Positions 8,487 to 18,700 of a stretch of DNA of 34,004 nt are shown here, piece after piece. This DNA is from CAIKZZ01 sp036742455. GTDB lineage: Bacteria > Pseudomonadota > Gammaproteobacteria > Steroidobacterales > Steroidobacteraceae. A program made the position numbers and the translations under genes. Numbering within the stretch: position 1 is the stretch's first letter; the number at the start of each line of letters is the position of its first letter. The stretch lies in NCBI GenBank assembly GCA_036742455.1, contig DAINQU010000029.1:1-34004 (forward strand), written 5' to 3'. The notes under the pieces are model-generated. The model saw nothing but the letters and a program-made list of their open reading frames with translations, did no database searches and was not told where the DNA came from.

Positions 8487-9817
8487 CTGCGGACGTTGTC
8501 GACAAAACGCGCCGCTTCCCAACCGCGGGCATAACCATGCTTCGTGCGCTCGTACCACGCGGGTTCCGCTAGGAGCGGCAAGTAATCGCGAACGTCCAGC
8601 CAAGAGTCCGGATCGCGACCCGCAGACTCCGCTAACACGCGCGCATCTTCGACGTGCGCATAACCGATGTTATAGGCTGCGAGCGCCATCCACGTTCGGT
8701 CGGGTTCCGGTATACGGTCCGGAACGGTGTCATGCATTTGCGCGAGGAATGCCGCGCCACCGTGGATACTCTCGCCGGGATCTTTCCGGTCGCCGACGCC
8801 CAGTGAGCCGGCGGTGTCTTCCGTCAGCATCATCAACCCACGCACTCGGGTACTTGACACGGCATCGGTATGCCAACGCGATTCCTGATAGCCGATGGCC
8901 GCGAGAATGCGCCAGTCTTGGTGGAACTGCCGCGCCGCGTGCTCGAACAGGGGACGCAGTGCGGGCAAGTGGTCTTGTAGATCGCGGACTAACGCGCGTG
9001 CGCCTGCGTAGTCGTAGCGCTCGTCCGGTTCGTAAAACCGGGCAACGATATCCGGTTCTTGGCGCTCCAGTTCTTCAAAGAACGACGCGACACGCAGAGC
9101 AATGTCCGGATCGTCTTTCGGCAGTCCCCAAGCGAGTTCGTCCGTCAGCGGCAGATTGAACGCAATTCTCAGTTCCGGGTGATACGGCCGCGTGAGAAAG
9201 AATTCGTTGCGATCCGCCACGGTCGCGTCGATCTCGCCGCTCCACACGCGATCCAAGAGATCCAGCGTCGACACGTTAGGCAGTTCCATGACGTGTAGGC
9301 CCGGAACGGAGCGAGCGAGTGCGTGCAATGCCAGCGCATGAGCGCTGCCGGCGACCACGGCCACATTTCTGCCGGCAAGGTCGGCGATGTCCTTCGGCCG
9401 CGGCTTACCGCGGCGATGCACGAGGTGCAGTTTGACGCGCTGGTACGGCCGCGAAAATCGCACGGAGCGTTGCCATTCGGGCGTGACCGCGAGGCCCGCT
9501 GCGGCGATATGTGCCTTGCCGTGCGCGACGGCAGCGATCGCGGCGGCCGGACTCGGGTACTGAAGGATCTCGAGCTTCAGCCCGAGCGATCGGGCGAAAC
9601 GCGTCGCGAGCGCGTATTCGGGTCCTTCCGGTCCGTGCGCTCCGAGAAAGTAGGCCGTTGGGCTGTTGTAGGTGGCCACGCGTAATGCGCCGACCGTGCG
9701 TGCCTGCTCGACGACGCCGGGTCGCGCGGTGCACGTGCCGAGGAGCGCGAAAATCGCGAGAGCGGTAGGTATACGCCAGGGCAAACCGCCGGCTGGCAGC
9801 CTAAACAGACCAAACAT
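8426..9817 (-). CDS. mltF: Membrane-bound lytic murein transglycosylase F
   Basis: This 463-residue protein has the MltF two-domain layout. A hydrophobic N-terminus (residues 12-28) is followed by a solute-binding-protein-like domain (about 40-265, starting GALRVATYNSPTAYF). A lysozyme-like transglycosylase domain follows, with the catalytic Glu at residue 312 in IGYQESRWH, then RGLMMLTEDTA and MALAAYNIGYAHV. It cleaves the glycan strands of peptidoglycan, forming 1,6-anhydroMurNAc ends, at the inner face of the outer membrane. Cys29 follows ALLGT; this is a poor lipobox, so lipid anchoring is doubtful. In E. coli, tadA, mltF and purL are contiguous. Here mltF keeps the expected orientation to both, but purL is about 23 kb away. 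Confidence 0.94.
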   Translation of the reverse strand: MFGLFRLPAGGLPWRIPTALAIFALLGTCTARPGVVEQARTVGALRVATYNSPTAYFLGAHGPEGPEYALATRFARSLGLKLEILQYPSPAAAIAAVAHGKAHIAAAGLAVTPEWQRSVRFSRPYQRVKLHLVHRRGKPRPKDIADLAGRNVAVVAGSAHALALHALARSVPGLHVMELPNVSTLDLLDRVWSGEIDATVADRNEFFLTRPYHPELRIAFNLPLTDELAWGLPKDDPDIALRVASFFEELERQEPDIVARFYEPDERYDYAGARALVRDLQDHLPALRPLFEHAARQFHQDWRILAAIGYQESRWHTDAVSSTRVRGLMMLTEDTAGSLGVGDRKDPGESIHGGAAFLAQMHDTVPDRIPEPDRTWMALAAYNIGYAHVEDARVLAESAGRDPDSWLDVRDYLPLLAEPAWYERTKHGYARGWEAARFVDNVRSYLDVLDWAVPSPVRGPSPG

Positions 9818-9945
9818 AAGGCGAAGAATACGCGAGGGCAGGCGATGCGGGGGCGAAAGTCGCCGTGCGATTGTCTAAAAGCGTCAACAGTTGTCGTAAT
9901 GACGCGCTTTGGCGGCATCTTTCCCGGTGATTTCGCCGCAAAGGG

Positions 9946-9973
9946 CTGTTTCACCGAGTGGTTGGTGTATGAT
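9946..9973 (+). promoter_or_regulatory. Candidate promoter of tRNA-Ser
   Basis: TATGAT at 9968-9973 is a good -10 element, followed by a GC-rich discriminator (GCGCGCCCC) as is common for stable-RNA promoters. The -35 position (CTGTTT near 9946) is weak. The mature tRNA begins about 30 bases downstream of the -10. Confidence 0.4.
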
Positions 9974-10004
9974 GCGCGCCCCGATCGCCACGTCGGGAAC
10001 CGGC

Positions 10005-10094
<90 letters not shown>

Positions 10095-10140
10095 ACTTCC
10101 TCGCTACCCCCAAGAATTGCGTCCGTCGTCGGGTCATCAC

Positions 10141-10166
10141 TGCGTGCGATCGTTAAATCGCGCACA
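10141..10166. repeat. Imperfect inverted repeat between tRNA-Ser and the deacetylase gene
   Basis: TGCGTGCGAT and ATCGCGCACA flank CGTTAA and pair at 8 of 10 positions, with a perfect GCGAT/ATCGC core. It could be an operator for the deacetylase, or a processing or termination hairpin after the tRNA. No T tract follows. Confidence 0.3.
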
Positions 10167-10248
10167 GCGGCGGGTCCCGCGCGGTTGGGTTCTGAGGGCC
10201 GCCGCCCCCATCCGTGGGCAATCCCAAGCTTAGTATCGGGGAGAGGGT

Positions 10249-11088
10249 ATGAACTCCATCGCCTTGATTCGACGACTCCGCTGTCTGGGTTTGGCGTGGT
10301 TGGCGTGCACCGGGGCCTATGCCGCAGCCGTTTCCCCGACGCCGACGACCATCCGCGCGGCGCATCTGACGCGACTGGACGAACGCATGGCCACGAGCGT
10401 TGAGGACCTGCGGGAACAATGCCGTTTCGAGTCGGATATATCGACCGCTCCTGCGCCGGGCCTCGTGGCGCTGACGTTCGATGACGGCCCGGATGCGGAG
10501 CACACGGGGCAGATTTTGGCGATTTTGGATCGCTATCAGATACCCGCAACGTTCTTCGTGATCGGCGAAAAAGCCGAACGGCATCCCGAGCTCGTCGCGC
10601 AGATGCGGGCCAATGGTCGACACTTGGTCGGAAGTCACACGTGGTCTCACCCCAACTTTCATGAGTTGGCCGAAGAGGTCCAGCGTGACGAGATCGATAA
10701 GGGCATCGCCGCGCTTCCTGTCGGCCTCTCGCCACGGCTCTTTCGATACCCCTACGGTAATGCGAGTTGCCCTTCGAACGAGTATCTCCATCGGTTGGGT
10801 TACTCGATCGTGGGATGGCACGTCGACTCCTGCGATTGGGCGTTCGATCGCACGGGTACCGTTGACGCCAAAGAAGCGTTGTCTTGCGGAGTGGCCTCCC
10901 AGTATCGAGGCGACTTTGTGGGCCATGTGGCGTCGTCGCTGCGCGCGCGACGCGGCGGTATCGTTTTGCTGCACGAAATCCATGAAATAACCCCAGCCCG
11001 CTTGGCTGAAGTGATTGAGGCTGTCCGCAAAGACGGGTTTACGTTCGTCCGATTAGATGACCCGCGCCTGTCCGAGGCGCTGCGCTGA
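10249..11088 (+). CDS. Exported polysaccharide deacetylase (NodB homology, CE4)
   Basis: The protein has 279 residues and begins after a strong GGGGAGAGG site. Residues 1-26 are a signal peptide (ending TGAYAAA). The five CE4 motifs are visible: TFDDGPD at residues 76-82 (catalytic Asp79 region), HTWSHPN at 130-136 (metal His130 and His134), RYPYGNASC, DSCDWAF and IVLLHEIHE. Such enzymes remove N-acetyl groups from chitin, peptidoglycan or other glycans. The natural substrate here is unknown, but a periplasmic cell-wall or capsule role fits the signal peptide. It is separated by 87 bases from the following efflux operon and looks independently expressed. CE4 membership is near certain. Confidence 0.93.
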   Translation: MNSIALIRRLRCLGLAWLACTGAYAAAVSPTPTTIRAAHLTRLDERMATSVEDLREQCRFESDISTAPAPGLVALTFDDGPDAEHTGQILAILDRYQIPATFFVIGEKAERHPELVAQMRANGRHLVGSHTWSHPNFHELAEEVQRDEIDKGIAALPVGLSPRLFRYPYGNASCPSNEYLHRLGYSIVGWHVDSCDWAFDRTGTVDAKEALSCGVASQYRGDFVGHVASSLRARRGGIVLLHEIHEITPARLAEVIEAVRKDGFTFVRLDDPRLSEALR

Positions 11089-11175
11089 CGATCGTCGAGT
11101 CTTGGCAGTCCTTCACACTGCCGCCCCTGAATACAGCGATAATGACGCAATTGCTCCGGCCTGGAGGCCGTCTCC

Positions 11176-12642
11176 GTGTCTAGACGTATCAAGAGTGCAA
11201 CGATCTTCCTCGTACTGGTGGCCGCCCTTGCCGCGGTCGTGTGGTACACGCGCTGGCGCGAGCCTCTCCCGACGGCCGGATTTCAAGGGCCTCCCGGGGC
11301 GGGTGGACCGGTCGCAATGCCGCCCGGTGGCGGTAAGGCTGGTGGATGGGGAGGCGGCGGAAAAGGTGGCGGCATGCCGGTACCGGTGCGTACCGCGGTG
11401 GCGCAGTCTGGATCCATCGACGTGACCTTGGACGTCCTAGGCTCCGTGACGGCCCGTAATTCGGTCGTCGTTCACGCGCGTGTGGATGGTCTTCTGGAGC
11501 GGATCCGCTTTAAAGAAGGTTCTGAAGTGCGCGAGCACGACGTGCTGGCGGATCTGGATGCGCGTCCATTCCAGGCCGCGTTGAAGCAAGCTGAAGGGCA
11601 ACTGGCGCGCGATGAGGCGTTATTGGAGAGCGCCAAGGTCGATTTGGAGCGCTACAACACGCTCCTCGGTCAGGACTCCATTGCCAAGCAACAGGTAGAC
11701 GACCAAGCAGCCCTCGTACACCAGTACGAAGGCGTCGTATTGACGGACCGTGGCAGTGTCGAAACCGCACGTCTCAATTTGTCCTGGACGCACATTAGTG
11801 CCCCGATATCGGGTCGCGTTGGCCTACGGCAAGTTGACGTCGGTAATATGGTGCACGCAGCGGATACCACCGGTGTCGTGGTCTTAACGCAGACACAGCC
11901 CATCAACGTCACCTTTGCGGTGCCTGCGGAGCGCGCGCCCCAACTGGTGAAGAAGTTGCGGCAGGGAGACCTTCAGTCGGTCGACGCTTACGACCGCGAT
12001 GGTAAAACGCTCCTTGCTCGCGGGCATGTGGAGAGCGCGGATAACGTGGTCGACCCCACTACCAGTACGGTCAAATTTAAATCGATCTACGACAACCGCG
12101 ACGGTGCGTTGTTACCCAATCAGTTTGTGAACGCTCGGGTCACCTTAGATCGCTTGAACGATCAAGTTCTGATCCCACTGACGGCGGTGCAACACGGAAC
12201 GCCTGGCGACTACGTCTACCTCGTGGGACCCGACCGGAAAGTGAGCGTGCGTGTGGTCACCATGGGACCGCAGAACGCCGACCGCGTGGCGATTGTGAAG
12301 GGCCTCGCGGTGGGTGATCAGGTCGTCATCGACGGCACCGACAAGCTGCACGATGGCTCAAAGATTGAACCCGCGCGCGACGCTCCGAACCCCGCCTCAG
12401 CGCGCGGACACGGCCATTGGGATGGTGTGGTCAGTGCGGGATCGGCTCGAGCGTCATCCGAAAAAGCGGGCGCCGCGCCGACCGCGGCAGCGCACGAGGC
12501 GTCCTCAGGGGCAGCGTCTGCCGAGCCGCATTGGCATCGCGAGGGTGCCAATGGGGCGGGCGGTCCGCCCGACGAAGCTGCCCGTGAGGCTTGGCGTAAG
12601 CGCCGGGCTGCCGAGCGTGCCCAAGGCGCAACGACGCCGTGA
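11176..12642 (+). CDS. mdtA: RND efflux periplasmic adaptor, MdtA type
   Basis: This 488-residue membrane-fusion protein opens the efflux operon. The GTG start has GGAGG at proper distance. An N-terminal membrane anchor (residues 8-24) is followed by an unusual Gly/Pro-rich linker (38-70). The lipoyl and hairpin domains come next (VVHARVDGLLERIRFKEGSE, then LNLSWTHISAPISGRVG), then the beta-barrel (GHVESADNVVDPTTSTVKFK) and the membrane-proximal domain. The protein bridges the MdtBC pump and the outer-membrane channel. E. coli MdtA is about 415 residues; the excess is the linker plus a low-complexity tail of about 90 residues after GSKIEPARD, rich in Ala, Gly, His and Arg. The stop codon overlaps the mdtB GTG by four bases. 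Confidence 0.92.
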   Translation: MSRRIKSATIFLVLVAALAAVVWYTRWREPLPTAGFQGPPGAGGPVAMPPGGGKAGGWGGGGKGGGMPVPVRTAVAQSGSIDVTLDVLGSVTARNSVVVHARVDGLLERIRFKEGSEVREHDVLADLDARPFQAALKQAEGQLARDEALLESAKVDLERYNTLLGQDSIAKQQVDDQAALVHQYEGVVLTDRGSVETARLNLSWTHISAPISGRVGLRQVDVGNMVHAADTTGVVVLTQTQPINVTFAVPAERAPQLVKKLRQGDLQSVDAYDRDGKTLLARGHVESADNVVDPTTSTVKFKSIYDNRDGALLPNQFVNARVTLDRLNDQVLIPLTAVQHGTPGDYVYLVGPDRKVSVRVVTMGPQNADRVAIVKGLAVGDQVVIDGTDKLHDGSKIEPARDAPNPASARGHGHWDGVVSAGSARASSEKAGAAPTAAAHEASSGAASAEPHWHREGANGAGGPPDEAAREAWRKRRAAERAQGATTP

Positions 12643-15600
12643 ATCCGTCGCGCCTGTTTATTGAGCGGCCCGTCGCCACCACGCTGGCGACGGTCGCGTT
12701 GGTCCTCGCTGGCTTTCTGGGCTATTGGGGATTGTCGATTTCCGCGTTGCCGGAAGTGGACTATCCGACGATTGAAATTACAACGTTGTACCCGGGTGCC
12801 AGCCCCGACGTGATGACCAGCGCGATCACCGCGCCGTTGGAGCGACAGTTCGGTCAGATGCCAGGGCTGACGCAGATGACCTCGACGAGCTCAGGCGGCG
12901 CGTCAGTCATTACCTTGCGCTTCACGCTCGACTTAACGCTGGACGTCGCCGAGCAAGAAGTGCAAGCAGCGATCAATGCGGCCGGATCGTTCCTGCCGAC
13001 CGATCTACCGATGCCGCCGACCTATGCGAAGGTCAACCCGGCCGACGCGCCGATCTTGACGCTTGCGGTGACGAGCGAAACGCTACCGCTGCCGAAGATT
13101 GAGGACTACGTCGAAACGCGGTTGGCGCAGAAATTATCTGAAGTCTCCGGCGTGGGCCTTGTGACCATCGGCGGCGGCCAGCGTCCCGCGGTCCGCGTGC
13201 AGGCCGATCCTTTGGCACTGGCATCGAATGGGCTGACGTTGGAGGACCTGCGCTCCGCGATTGGAGCGGCCAACGTCAATCAGGCAAAGGGCAGTTTCGA
13301 CGGGTCATCACGCGCATCGACCCTAGACGCGAATGACCAGTTACAGACGGCTGACGACTATAAACACATCGTCATCGCTTACCATAACGGCGCTGCAGTG
13401 CGTCTTTCGGACGTTGCTCGAATTATTGATTCGGCCGAAAACGCCAAGTTGGCGGCGTGGGCAAGCCTCGATGGGCATACGGTGCCCGCGGTTATCCTGA
13501 ACGTGCAGCGCCAACCGGGCAGCAATGTGATCCAGACGGTGGATCGTATTCGGGCCATGCTGCCTCAGTTGGAAGCCTCTATGCCTGGGGCCATCCATCT
13601 ACGGGTGCTGTCGGATCGAACTACCACGATCCGGGCCTCGGTTCACGATGTTGAGTTCGAGCTCGCACTGTCCGTCGGCCTTGTCGTACTCGTGATTTTC
13701 CTGTTTCTGCGCAATCTGCCGGCGACGTTGATTCCCAGTGTCGTTGTGCCGGTGTCGCTGATCGGTACGTTCAGCGCGATCTACCTTGCCGGATTTTCCA
13801 TCAACAATCTGACGATTATGGCGCTGACCATCGCGACGGGCTTCGTCGTCGACGATGCCATCGTCATGATCGAAAACATCGCGCGCTACCTGGAAGAAGG
13901 GGAGAGCCCGCTACAAGCCTCACTCAAAGGTGCGAAGCAGATTGGATTCACGATCATTTCGTTGACGGTCAGTCTCATCGCGGTACTGATTCCATTGCTG
14001 TTCATGCAGGAGGTCGTCGGTCGCCTCTTCCGTGAGTTTGCGATCACCTTGGCGGTCTCGATCGTGTTGTCGGCGATCGTTTCGCTGACGTTGACGCCGA
14101 TGATGTGCGCCCGATTGCTGTCAAAGCATGAACTGCACGAGGAGTCGCCGGCGATGGCGGCTTTGGGGCGTGGGTTTGAACGCCTTGCGGACCTTTATGC
14201 GCGCTCTTTGGATTGGGTGCTGCAACGCCAACGCGCGACGCTCTTGGTCGCCGTGGCGACGCTTGTGCTCACTATCGTTCTGTACGTTGTGGTGCCGAAG
14301 GGATTTTTCCCCTTACAGGATACGGGCGCGATCCAAGCGCTGACGGAAGCGCCGCAAACCATCTCGTTTAGCGCCATGTCGGAACGTCAGGCCGCATTGG
14401 CCGATTCGCTGCTCGCCGACCCGGCGGTGGACAGTATTGCGTCCGTCATCGGCGTCGATGGCGTCAATGCGACGTTAAACGCCGGTCGTATGCAGATTGA
14501 ACTAAAGCCGCACGGCACTCGTGCTGATGTTGCCACGGTGATGGCGCATTTGGCCGACCGGGCGAAGGCGGTGGCTGGCATTCGGCTTTACCTGCAGCCC
14601 GTGCAGGACTTGACGATCGAAGATCGCGTGTCGCGCACCCAATATCAGTTCACGCTTGAGGATCCGAGCAGCGAGGAACTGTCCCGCGAAACCAAGCGCC
14701 TCGTCCAGGCATTGCAGCAGTCGCCACTCTTGGCGGATGTGGCGAGCGACATACAAGACGAAGGTCTCCAAGCGTACGTGGACATTGATCGTGTCAACGC
14801 CGGTCGGTTAGGGGTCACGGTCGCGGGCATCGATAACGCGCTGTATGACGCTTACGGTCAGCGCTTGATCTCGACCGTATTTACGCAAGCGAACACCTAT
14901 CGTGTCATCTTAGAGTCTCGTCCCGACGATACTCTCGGCATGGATGCGCTGAGCCGCTTGTACGTGGCCGGCAGCGCGGGCCCTGTACCGCTCTCGAGTA
15001 TCGCGCGCGTCGTGGAGAAGCCTACGACGCTCGCAGTGAGTCATCTGGGCCAGTTCCCCGCGGCTACCGTATCGTTCAATCTCCAGCCTGGTGTTTCGCT
15101 GGGTGCGGCCGTAGAGGCGATACGGGCGACGCAGACGAAGCTCCAATTGCCGGCGAGTATTTCCACGAGCTTCCAGGGTGCGGCGCTGGCGTTTGAGTCA
15201 TCGCTGTCGAGCACCGTGTGGCTGCTCATTGCCGCCATCATCGTGATGTACATCGTCCTCGGTGTGCTGTACGAGAGCTACGTTCATCCAGTGACGATTC
15301 TGTCCACGCTCCCATCGGCCGGTATCGGTGCATTGCTGTCCTTGCTCATCGCTCGGACGGATCTCGGCATCATTGCGATCATTGGTATTGTCTTGCTCAT
15401 CGGAATCGTCAAAAAGAATGCGATCATGATGATCGACTTCGCGCTCGCCGCAGAGCGCAACGAAGGAATGGAGCCACTGCAAGCGATCCGCCAGGCTTGC
15501 CGTCTACGGTTGCGACCCATCCTCATGACGACGGTGGCTGCTCTAGCCGGCGCATTGCCGCTGATGCTCGGCTCGGGCGTAGGCGCGGAACTGCGTCATC

Positions 15601-15737
15601 CGCTCGGTCTGACGATGGTCGGTGGTCTTCTGGTGTCACAGGTCCTGACGCTCTACACCACGCCGGTGATCTATCTGGCGTTTGATCGCCTGAGTCGCCG
15701 TCTGCGTGGCCGCGGCGCGGTGGTGCTGTCGGCGTGA
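12639..15737 (+). CDS. mdtB: Multidrug efflux RND permease, MdtB type
   Basis: This 1032-residue inner-membrane transporter starts at a GTG overlapping the mdtA stop, indicating translational coupling. N-terminal FIERPVATTLATVALVLAGF and LSISALPEVDYPTIEITT match MdtB as I remember it. Helix 4 carries the proton-relay acidic pair at residues 405-406 (GFVVDDAIVMIEN). The typical late motifs are IGIVKKNAIMMIDFAL and LRPILMTTVAALAGALPLM. In E. coli MdtB and MdtC assemble as a B2C heterotrimer exporting bile salts, novobiocin and other amphiphiles. The second RND gene of the same type directly downstream supports the same arrangement. The exact substrates here are inferred. Confidence 0.94.
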   Translation: MNPSRLFIERPVATTLATVALVLAGFLGYWGLSISALPEVDYPTIEITTLYPGASPDVMTSAITAPLERQFGQMPGLTQMTSTSSGGASVITLRFTLDLTLDVAEQEVQAAINAAGSFLPTDLPMPPTYAKVNPADAPILTLAVTSETLPLPKIEDYVETRLAQKLSEVSGVGLVTIGGGQRPAVRVQADPLALASNGLTLEDLRSAIGAANVNQAKGSFDGSSRASTLDANDQLQTADDYKHIVIAYHNGAAVRLSDVARIIDSAENAKLAAWASLDGHTVPAVILNVQRQPGSNVIQTVDRIRAMLPQLEASMPGAIHLRVLSDRTTTIRASVHDVEFELALSVGLVVLVIFLFLRNLPATLIPSVVVPVSLIGTFSAIYLAGFSINNLTIMALTIATGFVVDDAIVMIENIARYLEEGESPLQASLKGAKQIGFTIISLTVSLIAVLIPLLFMQEVVGRLFREFAITLAVSIVLSAIVSLTLTPMMCARLLSKHELHEESPAMAALGRGFERLADLYARSLDWVLQRQRATLLVAVATLVLTIVLYVVVPKGFFPLQDTGAIQALTEAPQTISFSAMSERQAALADSLLADPAVDSIASVIGVDGVNATLNAGRMQIELKPHGTRADVATVMAHLADRAKAVAGIRLYLQPVQDLTIEDRVSRTQYQFTLEDPSSEELSRETKRLVQALQQSPLLADVASDIQDEGLQAYVDIDRVNAGRLGVTVAGIDNALYDAYGQRLISTVFTQANTYRVILESRPDDTLGMDALSRLYVAGSAGPVPLSSIARVVEKPTTLAVSHLGQFPAATVSFNLQPGVSLGAAVEAIRATQTKLQLPASISTSFQGAALAFESSLSSTVWLLIAAIIVMYIVLGVLYESYVHPVTILSTLPSAGIGALLSLLIARTDLGIIAIIGIVLLIGIVKKNAIMMIDFALAAERNEGMEPLQAIRQACRLRLRPILMTTVAALAGALPLMLGSGVGAELRHPLGLTMVGGLLVSQVLTLYTTPVIYLAFDRLSRRLRGRGAVVLSA

Positions 15738-18700
15738 CGACTGAAAAGACAGTGTGGAACCTGTCCCGGCCGTTCATTGAACGGCCGGTCGCAACTACGC
15801 TCCTCACCCTTGGCGTGGCGCTGTCCGGGGTATTGGGGTATTTCGGTCTGCCGGTGTCTGCCTTGCCGCAGATCGACACGCCCACGATCTCAGTGTCTGC
15901 AAATCTACCCGGCGCGAGCCCAGAGACGATGGCCTCGACAGTCGCCGCTCCGCTGGAGCGGACGTTGGGTCGAATTGCAGGTGTCAACGAGATCACGTCG
16001 TCCTCCTCGCTCGGCAGTACCCGAGTCACGCTGCAGTTCGATCTAACGCGGGACATCGATGGTGCGGCTCGCGATGTTCAGGCGGGCATTAACGCGGCAC
16101 GCGCGCTGTTACCGACGGCATTGCCGAGTAACCCGACCTGGCGAAAGCTGAACCCGGCAGACGCGCCGATCATGGTCATTGCGATGACCTCCGACACGAT
16201 TCCCCTCGGCGACTTGTACGACATAGCCTCAACGGTCGTCGCCCAGAAGCTGTCGCAGCTGAGTGGAGTCGGCCAAGCCAATCCGGGCGGCGGTTCACTG
16301 CCGGCGGTTCGAGTGGAACTGGACCCGGTCGCGTTAGCGCACGAAGGGATTTCGCCGGAGCAGGTGCGCGCGAGCATTGCCCAGACCAATGTCGATCGGC
16401 CTAAAGGTGTCGTCGAGTCTGGCGATAAGCGGTGGCAGGTGCTTGCGAACGACCAGGCCCATACCGCGTCGGACTATATACCCACGATTATCAGTTACTC
16501 GAAGGGTGCTGCGGTCCGTGTCGGTGACGTAGCAACGGTCGTGGATTCGGTGCAGGACACGCGTAATGCGGGCCTAGCCAACGGCGTTCCTGCGATCTTG
16601 ATTCAAGTGATGCGGCAGCCGAACGCCAATACGGTGGAGACCGTACAACGGATCCGCGATGTCTTGCCGCAAATTCGGGCGGCGATTCCCGCGGCGGCGA
16701 AATTAGACGTCATGGTGGATGCCACCGTGTCCATTAAGGGTTCCTTGAGGGAAGTGGAGCGCACGCTGCTGCTCGCGGTATTGCTGGTTGTGCTCACCAC
16801 ATGGCTGTTTCTCGGCGATTGGCGCGCCTCGTTGGTGCCGGTGATTGCCGTGCCTGTGTCGTTGCTCGCGACGTTCGGCGTCATTTATCTGCTGCATTTC
16901 AGTTTAAATATCTTCTCGCTCATGGCGCTTACCGTGGCGACCGGCTTTGTGGTGGATGACGCCGTAGTCGTTCTCGAGAATAGCGTTCGCCACGTGGAGA
17001 ACGGTATGCCGCCTCGCGAGGCAGCCTTCCGAGGAGCGCGCGAGGTTGGCTTTACGGTCGTCGCAATGAGTCTTTCCCTGATCGCCGTCTTTACGCCGAT
17101 CTTGTTTATGCCGGGTTTGCAGGGCCGACTGTTCCGCGAATTCGGTATTACGTTATCGGTCGCCGTGCTGGCCTCACTCATCGTGTCATTAACCACGACG
17201 CCGATGATGATTTCCCAAATTGTGACGGCACGCCGTCGTAAGACGACGGAATCGAAGTCGACCGGGTTTTTGGGTTGGTTCGATGGAACGCGGGGCGATT
17301 ACCGTCGCACACTGGAATGGGCTCTGGATCACGGTCGAATCGTGATGTTATTGCTCGCCGCGACGGTCGCTCTGAACGTCTACCTGTACATCGTCGTGCC
17401 TAAAGGCTTTCTGCCGCAGCAAGATACCGGACGCCTCATGGGTGGTGTCCAGGGCGATCAAAGCCTCTCGTTCCAGGCCATGCAGGAAAAGATGAAGCGC
17501 TTTGTCGCGATCGTGAAGGCGGATCCTGCCGTCGCGAACGTCGGTGCGTTCACCGGTGGTGGACAACGCAACGGCGGTTTCGTTTTTGTCGCCTTGAAGC
17601 CGGTGCGCGAACGTGGCGTGAGCGCGGATCAGGTGATTGCCCGTCTGCGTCCGAAATTGGCGCATGAACCCGGCGCTAGCCTGTTCCTGCAAGCAGCCCA
17701 AGACGTGCGGACGGGGGGGCGCCAAAGTAATTCGCAATACCAATACACGCTGCAGGCTGATTCGTTAGAGGAACTCCGCGCATGGGAACCCAAAGTTCGC
17801 GCAGCGTTGTCGGTACTGCCGGAGATTGCGGACGTCAATACGGACAGTCAGGACAAGGGCTTGGAGACGCGGGCGACGTTTGACCGCGATAGCCTTGCGC
17901 GGCTCGGGGTCAGCTTCCAGACCGTCGATGCGACGCTCTACGATTGGTTTGGTCAGCGGCAAGTCGCGACGATTTATAACCCGTTGAATCAGTACCACGT
18001 GGTGATGGAGGCCGCTCCCCGTTACCTTGAAAGTCCCGATGCGCTCTCGTCGGTGCAATTTCAGTCTACGGGCGGTAAGCAAGTGCCGTTGCCGGCCATC
18101 GCCGACGTCAGGCCGGCCACGTCGCCCCTGGCAGTCAATCATCAAGGTCAATTCCCAGCATCCACCATTTCCTACAATTTGGCGGCGGGAGTCGCGATGT
18201 CGACGGCCTCGAAGGCGATTGAGCGCGCGTTCGCCAGTCTCGGCGCCCCGCCGACCGTGCAAGGCAGTTTCCAGGGCAGTGCGAAGCTGTATCAGTCTGC
18301 CTCCCAGAACAACCCATGGCTCATTTTGGGCGCCATTGTTGCGATGTACCTCATTCTGGGCATGTTGTACGAAAGCACGCTCCATCCGATCACGATTTTG
18401 TCGACGCTTCCGTCAGCCGGCGTGGGTGCTTTGCTGGCCCTACTGGCGACCCGATTCGATTTCACGCTCATTGCGTTGATTGGCGTCATTCTTCTGATTG
18501 GTATTGTGAAGAAGAACGCGATCATGATGATTGACGTCGCGATACAGCTGGAGCGCGACGAGGGTCTTGATCCTCGGTCTGCGATTTTGGAGGCGTGCGT
18601 ACGCCGTTTCCGCCCCATTCTGATGACCACGGTCGCGGCCGCTGCGGGTGCATTGCCCCTAGCGTTCGGCCAGGGTGACGGTACGGAGATGCGCCAGCCG

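Noticed and set aside
9724..9756. Lipoprotein lipobox in MltF at Cys29
   Set aside because: The sequence before the Cys is ALLGT; Thr at -1 and Gly at -2 do not fit a normal lipobox, so lipidation is not claimed.
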